Below are positions 58,560-64,000 of a stretch of DNA of 64,000 nt, piece after piece. The stretch lies in assembly GCF_016461715.1 (NCBI RefSeq), contig NZ_JAEMUI010000014.1, positions 62,001 through 126,000 on the forward strand, read 5' to 3'. Within the stretch, counting starts at the first letter, position 1, and each line of letters begins with the position of its first letter. The notes below the pieces were generated by a model, which did no database searches, had not been told where the DNA came from, and worked only from the letters and a program-made list of their open reading frames with translations. The translations under genes were made by a program, and so were the position numbers. The stretch is from Marinomonas spartinae. GTDB taxonomy: Bacteria > Pseudomonadota > Gammaproteobacteria > Pseudomonadales > Marinomonadaceae.

Positions 58560-60668
58560 CTAGGTGTGTAGGTTCAAGCGTTTCTTATAGACCTCAAGTC
58601 GCTTGTTGGCTCTATCGACAACATCATCGTAGTAAAGAATTTCAGAGTACAATTCACCCAGTCTTTGTCCAGATGAATGTTCAATAATATCTTCTGTATT
58701 AAACCAACCTCGATTGCTTGGGAAACGCTTATATCCCGTAAGTCGATTTACATTAACAGTTTTGCCAATAAGATAGCCGTAAAACTTTTTTAGTTTCCCA
58801 TTTGATTTAGCGGCTAAAAGTTGAGAATACTCCATCAAATCGCCAATGTGTGCATCCATGCTGACATTCGGTGCTTTAAACTCAATAATTATTGCTGAGC
58901 CTTCTTTGCTGAAAATCGCTATATCTGGTCTTTTGGATGAATTGTTCTGATAGTTAATTTGAAGAATTTTTGATAGCTCATCGTCAATATCATCTGCAAA
59001 CAAATTTGACCCATCTTCCCACGTTATTTTTGATAGTGCTATATCAGAAGCGATATAGTCAAAATATTGATATTCTTCATTCAATATCCAGATGTCGTGA
59101 TCTTCAGACTCTATGCTGTCAGTACGCATCGGAAAGAAAATATTGTGGATAATTTCTTCATCTTTCCGTCTATTGCCTTCTGAAAGGTTCTGAATATTTA
59201 GATTGGTGTTGATGGCAAGTTGTAGTATTTGGAGAATGGCAGTTCTCCTAACCACAAGCTGAGAGAGATTTGCCATATCAACACTTTTTATCGACGATGT
59301 ATATTTCCACGCAAGCTCGTTTATTTTTTCTCTGAACTTATCGCTAGAAGGGTCTGAACTTTCGATTTTCTCTCTAATATCAAATATTTCGGATGTGTCT
59401 TTAATAATCTTGTCTTGGTAAGAACTTAATACGCGCTTAACTACTTTTTCTTCTGTGTCTCCATAGGTTATTCTCACATTAGCCTCTGAAATCATTTCAG
59501 CAGAGATTCCATAGCGATTCTTTACATTGCGGACAATATCCTGCCTATCCCAATCAGGTGGCTCGATCATCCGAATGATAACATCATCTATCTCTGAATA
59601 AATTTCTGAAAATGATAGCATTGACGATAAAAAAGATGATTCTTCTGCATTATCCTGAGGCAAATTAAAAGCATCCCTCTGTTCATTGACATTTTCATTC
59701 AGATATTGACTTTCTACTAAGAGAATATGGTAGTGATTGTTGACGGGGTTATTTTCCAGCGTTTTTGTTTTGAGATAACGCTTCGTGATGTTTTCAACAA
59801 TTGAAGATTTTGCACAAAGCGCAATTGTGTTGCTCTTCAAGTTATATTGGTCTTTATCGAGTTGATAATGGGTAATAGTAAAACTTTCAAAACTACTTAA
59901 TATGTTTCCATAGATGTCGTGGTAATAAATGTTCAATAATTCTTCGCTTGTTGGAATTGGAAGTTCCTCAAAGGTCAGCTCAGATTCACTTGAATTTTCT
60001 CCAAGGGTCGTTTTAAACCTAATTGAAAACTCCCCAAGTCGCTCCTTAAGGCTAACGAGCCGTTGAAGACAGGAAATTAGGACGTGACTTTTTAGTGCTT
60101 CAGGTGAAAACTCTGCATATAAATTTTTACCCAAAAATATTTTCTCGTAAACCTCCGACTTGATCACATCTAATGTGATCGTCGTTACCATCTCCTGATC
60201 TTGAGATATAGAAGTTTGAAAAGAATCTTCGTCTATTTCCTTTTTGTTGGAGTCAACATTTAATGAACGTAACTTGTACCCTCCACCCGACAAAAAAGTG
60301 CTTTGAATTTTTAGTTTAGAAAAATAATGCAAAAACTGTATTCTGCCTGAGCCTTTGCACTGTCCAATACCGCTAATTTTTAAGTCGTCTTTATAGGATG
60401 TGTCTTTTGTAACAAATGCCTTCATTTGCTCATCGCCAAGACCAGCACCATTATCTGTACAGGATATTTTTAGGTCATGGCTTTGATCGGCTAAATCTTT
60501 ATTGAAAAGCTCAATAGAAAAATAAACTTCAAAGCTTGGTGCATTATCTTCAGCGTCCTTTCTAATAAGGTAGGAGTCAATGGCATTAGATAACAATTCA
60601 TCAATAACCACATAATAATTAGTGTTGATGCGTGTGTTCTTTAAACTTCCACGAATATCTAAAGTCAT
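58560..60668 (-). CDS. GHKL-ATPase protein with C-terminal PD-(D/E)xK-like domain
   Basis: A 702-residue protein. The N-terminal ATPase has N-box VVIDELLSNAIDSYLI (Glu-x3-Asn), G1 CTDNGAGLGDEQM (Asp-x-Gly-x-Gly) and G2-like ISGIGQCKGSGRIQF. A long helical middle follows. Residues ~590-625 have KRPDIAIFSKEGSAIIIEFK (Asp...Glu-x-Lys), the core of PD-(D/E)xK nucleases. It resembles MutL/MORC-type ATPases joined to a nuclease. GGAGG sits before the ATG. It is the last gene of the defence-like operon. Confidence 0.8.
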   Translation of the reverse strand: MTLDIRGSLKNTRINTNYYVVIDELLSNAIDSYLIRKDAEDNAPSFEVYFSIELFNKDLADQSHDLKISCTDNGAGLGDEQMKAFVTKDTSYKDDLKISGIGQCKGSGRIQFLHYFSKLKIQSTFLSGGGYKLRSLNVDSNKKEIDEDSFQTSISQDQEMVTTITLDVIKSEVYEKIFLGKNLYAEFSPEALKSHVLISCLQRLVSLKERLGEFSIRFKTTLGENSSESELTFEELPIPTSEELLNIYYHDIYGNILSSFESFTITHYQLDKDQYNLKSNTIALCAKSSIVENITKRYLKTKTLENNPVNNHYHILLVESQYLNENVNEQRDAFNLPQDNAEESSFLSSMLSFSEIYSEIDDVIIRMIEPPDWDRQDIVRNVKNRYGISAEMISEANVRITYGDTEEKVVKRVLSSYQDKIIKDTSEIFDIREKIESSDPSSDKFREKINELAWKYTSSIKSVDMANLSQLVVRRTAILQILQLAINTNLNIQNLSEGNRRKDEEIIHNIFFPMRTDSIESEDHDIWILNEEYQYFDYIASDIALSKITWEDGSNLFADDIDDELSKILQINYQNNSSKRPDIAIFSKEGSAIIIEFKAPNVSMDAHIGDLMEYSQLLAAKSNGKLKKFYGYLIGKTVNVNRLTGYKRFPSNRGWFNTEDIIEHSSGQRLGELYSEILYYDDVVDRANKRLEVYKKRLNLHT

Positions 60669-60715
60669 TTATTTGCCTCCGATGCCATTACAATCAATTG
60701 CGCCTCAATATTCAT
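60665..60715 (-). CDS. Possible 16-codon leader overlapping the GHKL start
   Basis: MNIEAQLIVMASEANK is encoded between the GIY-YIG stop and the GHKL start, ending in an ATGA overlap. It contains the GGAGG used for the GHKL gene. It may couple translation or be chance. Confidence 0.25.
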   Translation of the reverse strand: MNIEAQLIVMASEANK

Positions 60716-60718
60716 GCT

Positions 60719-61930
60719 TCACGCTGTCACTAGCTTGACGTTTTTCGCATCATAGCGATACTGACTTATACTTCCATCCTTAATCTTCTCTACAACTTCA
60801 TCAATAATAAACAGCGGTACGAAAAACCATTCCCTAGGTATCACAGGATTACCAAAGCGATCATTGATTTGAATTTCAAGCTTGGAAGGCTCAAAAAAGC
60901 GATGCAGGAGATGTTCAAGTTTCGTTCGGTTTATATTGTACAGCTCATAAGTAGCAACAACGTCAACCTCGGCCATCAAATATGTGGGATCTTGCCTTGC
61001 GTTAGCGATACGTGTTTTAACACTCCCGCCCGTCACACCTATTTTGTGTATCAGATTACGATTCTCTGCAATGGTTGTATGCTCTGACTTGCTACGCAAT
61101 ACATAGATGGTGCCACTAGCTATATCCTCATCATCCATGACACTATCAAATAATGGCCCAGCGGAAAGCGAGACAATCCTTCTGCTCGCTTCATCTACAT
61201 AGAGGGCTTTTTGCATAGAGCGAAGAAGCAAGTCACTTTCTGTTTTGTTATCAAAGATGACCCGAAGCCTGTAATCGTTTTTATCAAAGCCATAAATGCG
61301 CTCTTTGCTAATATCCGCAATATAAGCTTTTTGCCCATTTACAATAAACCAATCGCCTTGATTGATTTCTGCCATGGTTGATTGGCCTTTCTGGCTTTTA
61401 AGTACCTTGGCTTCGAGTAAGCCGCTGGTGAGTTGATCTTGTACCTGATCGAACAACGGCTTAAATTTATCAAAGTCAGCACAGGGCGTGCGGCTGGCGA
61501 TCTCCTCTGCGGCTCGCACTTCTGCACGAGGTTTAACATGTTTGAGGAAAGTCACATCACTTTCTTTTGGTGCTGTTATACCTAGCTCATCTAATAACTC
61601 AGCATCCGTTTTGTATTCTGCTCGCGCTTCGGCAATACCCTGTTCGGGAGTCAGTAAGCCTTGATAATCCAGTGCTTCAACCAAGTTCCTACATTCCTCT
61701 AGCGACCGTATACGGTCTAAGCGCGTGGCATATAGACGCTCAAAAATATCTTTGTCTTCGCCATGCTGTGGTTGGTGTCCATGCTCTTCGACAAAGCGCT
61801 GTATTTCCTCAAAACCCGCGATAATACGTTCTTCTTTCGCTGAATAGGCCGCTTTTTTTATGGGAGAGACTTCCACGCCTAACTCTTCGAGTAGCGCTTT
61901 ATTAGACTTTTGCTGTTTTGTATCAGCCAT
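60719..61930 (-). CDS. GIY-YIG-type protein (T5orf172-like nuclease domain)
   Basis: A 403-residue protein from ATG 61930 (MADTKQQKSNKALLEELGVE), with GGAG upstream; this start overlaps the helicase stop by 8 nt. The N-terminal half is charged and helical. The C-terminal nuclease domain (about 275-370) has GTIYVLRSKSEHTTIAENRN, IHKIGVTGGSVKTRIANARQ and RTKLEHLLHRFFEPS, the pattern of T5orf172/MUG113 GIY-YIG domains (Tyr, Gly-Val, Arg, Glu). It probably cuts or nicks DNA together with the helicase. Confidence 0.8.
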   Translation of the reverse strand: MADTKQQKSNKALLEELGVEVSPIKKAAYSAKEERIIAGFEEIQRFVEEHGHQPQHGEDKDIFERLYATRLDRIRSLEECRNLVEALDYQGLLTPEQGIAEARAEYKTDAELLDELGITAPKESDVTFLKHVKPRAEVRAAEEIASRTPCADFDKFKPLFDQVQDQLTSGLLEAKVLKSQKGQSTMAEINQGDWFIVNGQKAYIADISKERIYGFDKNDYRLRVIFDNKTESDLLLRSMQKALYVDEASRRIVSLSAGPLFDSVMDDEDIASGTIYVLRSKSEHTTIAENRNLIHKIGVTGGSVKTRIANARQDPTYLMAEVDVVATYELYNINRTKLEHLLHRFFEPSKLEIQINDRFGNPVIPREWFFVPLFIIDEVVEKIKDGSISQYRYDAKNVKLVTA

Positions 61931-63980
61931 TGTTTTCTCCATAAGAGCTTTCCTCTGCTACTTTACGCGTAAGAAATGCAATACCTTCGGCCATACGCTT
62001 TTCCCAAGGGTCAGCTGCACTCAACTCGGGCAAACGTCCACGCTCTTTCTTAAACTTAATAGCACGGTCAACGAGCTCTCTGGCTTCTTCTTCAGTGAGA
62101 GAGACTTTTTTAGCGGCAATGACCGCAGCAACCTGCTTCAAGCTTTCTTCCCCCATGGACTTTGCCAAAATAGCATAGGCTTCCCTGAATGGATTGATAC
62201 TATCAATCAGATCTATATCAAGATCACGCACATCCATCGCAAACTTTCTGACACCATCGACAAATGCAGTACTTCCACTATGCTCCTTGTCATTACTTTG
62301 ATTGACGATTTCTTTGGCTTTTTGAGTGAGATTTAACGCAGCGATAGCATGTTGGCGGATGGCTTCTTGGTCTTCATCGTCAAGCTCTGGGTATTTGTCT
62401 TTCACAATCTTACCCATACGAACCTGTGTTAGTTCTTCAGGAATGGTCTCTTCATCAAACAAACCACGTTCCAATGCTGTTTTGTCTTGAACAAACGCAG
62501 TAATGACTTCGTTCAAATCTTCCTGACAAATGCGTTGCGCATCCGTGCTTTTGGGTTCAGCAAGTCCATTAATCTCAATTTGAAATTGCCCAGTAGATTC
62601 ATTGAAACCGACATTATTACCGTTGGGATCATAGCCATTTTCACCATAGTCAAAGCCCTCCACAGGAGTGCTTTGTGCGTTCTTGGGTGTGAAATTAAAT
62701 CTGGGGGCAAGCACCTGCTCCATCAGCAAGCTAGCAGCAATGGCTTTTAACGTATCGTTTACCGCATCGGTAACCGCTTCTTCAGACGCATCAGGCTCCG
62801 CAATCAGGTTGGTAAATCGTGCATGAGTTTTGCCTTTGGCATCACGCGTTGCCCGGCCAATAATCTGAATAATTTCTGTAAGGCTGGCGCGATACCCTAC
62901 CGTGAGAGCATGTTCACACCATATCCAGTCAAACCCCTCTTTCGCCATACCCAGTGCAATGATGATATCGACATGATCACGATTGTATTTCGCTTCTGGC
63001 ATTCGCAATCCCGCAGACACTTTCTGTTGCTTAGAAGGGTCTACTAAATCTGCAATTTTAAGCAACTTGCCATCTTTCGCTTTAACAAGGTCGAATCCCG
63101 TTTCTGGGTCAATCCCATGCCATTCACCCAGCTCATCAATAATATGCTCGACCTCTTTGATCTTATCTTTGCTGCTTTCACGAGAATTGACATTAGGAAT
63201 GTGAATAATGGTTTTTTCATTGGGGTTCAGCACACTGAGAATATCGTCCGAATAAGAGCCAGAATAAAAGTAGTAACCAATGTCCAAGGTTTTGAGATAT
63301 TCATAACCGTTCAACTGCTCATAGTAGGTATAGGTAATTGTATCGAATTTCGCCTCATCCTCTGGTGATAACACGGCTTCGGCATCACCTCTAAAGTATG
63401 AACCAGTCATCGCCACAATATGCACTTTATCCCGTGCAATAAATTGTCCTAATTGAGCGCCTAAGCGGTTATCTGGGTTAGCACTAACATGGTGAAATTC
63501 ATCCACCGCAATAAGGCAACCATCAAAAGCGGGAACACCAAATTTATCGACCGCAAAGCGGAAAGTGGCGTGGGTACAAACCAATACTTGGTCATCACTC
63601 TCCAAAAACGCCTTAACAGAATTCACCTTGCCGCCGTCTTCACCGGGGGCATTACATAGATTCCACTTAGGCACCACCTCCCAATCCCAATAGAAACCAT
63701 GCAAGCTTAACGGCTCGTTATTGAAACTAGAACCAATGGACTTTTCAGGCACAACGATGATGGCTTTTTTGATGTTTTGGTTATGCAATTTATCCAGCGC
63801 GATAAACATCAAGGCGCGGCTTTTACCAGATGCTGGTGGCGATTTAATCAGAAGGTATTGTTCGCCTCGCCTTTCGTAGGCACGTTCCTGCATAACACGC
63901 ATACCCAGCTCATTCGCTTTAGTTGAGCGACCATTACAGGCGTAATTAACGGAAACCGAAGGAATATGTTTGTTTGTCAT
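61923..63980 (-). CDS. Superfamily 2 helicase of a probable defence operon
   Basis: A 685-residue protein. Walker A is YLLIKSPPASGKSRALMF; motif II is LIAVDEFHHVSA (DEFH); motif III MTGSYFRGD; motif V GMAKEGFDWIWCEHALTVG; motif VI IQIIGRATRDAKGKTHARF. The C-terminal ~250 residues are helical and family-unknown. The layout recalls type III Res-like or other restriction helicases, but no nuclease motif is seen within. ATGA at its start suggests overlap with an upstream gene outside the window. Confidence 0.88.
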   Translation of the reverse strand: MTNKHIPSVSVNYACNGRSTKANELGMRVMQERAYERRGEQYLLIKSPPASGKSRALMFIALDKLHNQNIKKAIIVVPEKSIGSSFNNEPLSLHGFYWDWEVVPKWNLCNAPGEDGGKVNSVKAFLESDDQVLVCTHATFRFAVDKFGVPAFDGCLIAVDEFHHVSANPDNRLGAQLGQFIARDKVHIVAMTGSYFRGDAEAVLSPEDEAKFDTITYTYYEQLNGYEYLKTLDIGYYFYSGSYSDDILSVLNPNEKTIIHIPNVNSRESSKDKIKEVEHIIDELGEWHGIDPETGFDLVKAKDGKLLKIADLVDPSKQQKVSAGLRMPEAKYNRDHVDIIIALGMAKEGFDWIWCEHALTVGYRASLTEIIQIIGRATRDAKGKTHARFTNLIAEPDASEEAVTDAVNDTLKAIAASLLMEQVLAPRFNFTPKNAQSTPVEGFDYGENGYDPNGNNVGFNESTGQFQIEINGLAEPKSTDAQRICQEDLNEVITAFVQDKTALERGLFDEETIPEELTQVRMGKIVKDKYPELDDEDQEAIRQHAIAALNLTQKAKEIVNQSNDKEHSGSTAFVDGVRKFAMDVRDLDIDLIDSINPFREAYAILAKSMGEESLKQVAAVIAAKKVSLTEEEARELVDRAIKFKKERGRLPELSAADPWEKRMAEGIAFLTRKVAEESSYGENNG

Positions 63981-64000
63981 GCCTTTAACCCTTGTTTTGA

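Overview
The window is the chromosome of a gammaproteobacterium, most likely a marine Marinomonas-type member of the Oceanospirillales. This is inferred from the set of housekeeping genes (uvrB, pyrF, lapAB, ihfB, ppa, trxB, gsk, trpS, recCBD) and from moderately AT-rich base composition; no 16S gene or other definitive marker is present.

Positions 1 to about 33,580 are one end of a lambda-type (siphovirus) prophage that lies against the 3' end of a tRNA-Val(GAC) gene (33582-33658). The other prophage end is outside the window. On the minus strand the morphogenesis module follows the lambda order almost gene for gene: holin, endolysin, overlapping spanins, small and large terminase, gpW, portal, S49 protease with nested scaffold, decoration protein, major capsid, FI, FII, an extra small gene, Z, U, V, G/T with a -1 frameshift site, and tape measure. 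Upstream, also on the minus strand, is a replication and regulation block (17.2-22.3 kb): winged-helix protein, replication protein, small proteins, a DEDD exonuclease, a possible late regulator and a second tyrosine recombinase. A divergent control region (22.33-22.54 kb) separates this from a plus-strand repressor without a peptidase domain, which is followed at once by a nucleotidyltransferase-like gene pair placed like lambda rexAB. A plus-strand accessory operon (25.5-33.4 kb) encodes a LuxR-type HTH protein, a CsrA-like protein, an RdgC protein with an FtsK-gamma-like C-terminus, an ASCH-like protein, an acidic protein, an orphan C5 cytosine methylase, a probable excisionase and the integrase.

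Between the lysis genes and the second recombinase (13.2-17.2 kb) is an island of accessory genes. It holds a membrane coiled-coil protein, a lone umuC divergent from a small gene across a consensus LexA box, a DUF1496-like secreted protein, a zinc-ribbon protein, and the most striking element of the window: a three-repeat, two-spacer type I-F CRISPR mini-array (15785-15932). It has exact 28/32 spacing, a boxA-like leader and a terminator, but there are no cas genes in the window. It could arm the host's Cas proteins against rival phages or act as an RNA anti-CRISPR.

From 33.7 to 58.2 kb the genes are core chromosomal: uvrB; an MBL hydrolase and SulP transporter pair; a ComEA-like protein; pyrF; lapB-lapA and ihfB; ppa; trxB; moeB divergent from gsk; cheW; a Tim44-like protein; trpS; and the recC-recB-recD operon with overlapping starts. 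From 58.5 kb to the right edge a probable defence operon begins: an SF2 helicase, a GIY-YIG (T5orf172-like) protein and a GHKL ATPase with a PD-(D/E)xK-like C-terminus. It appears to continue beyond the window.
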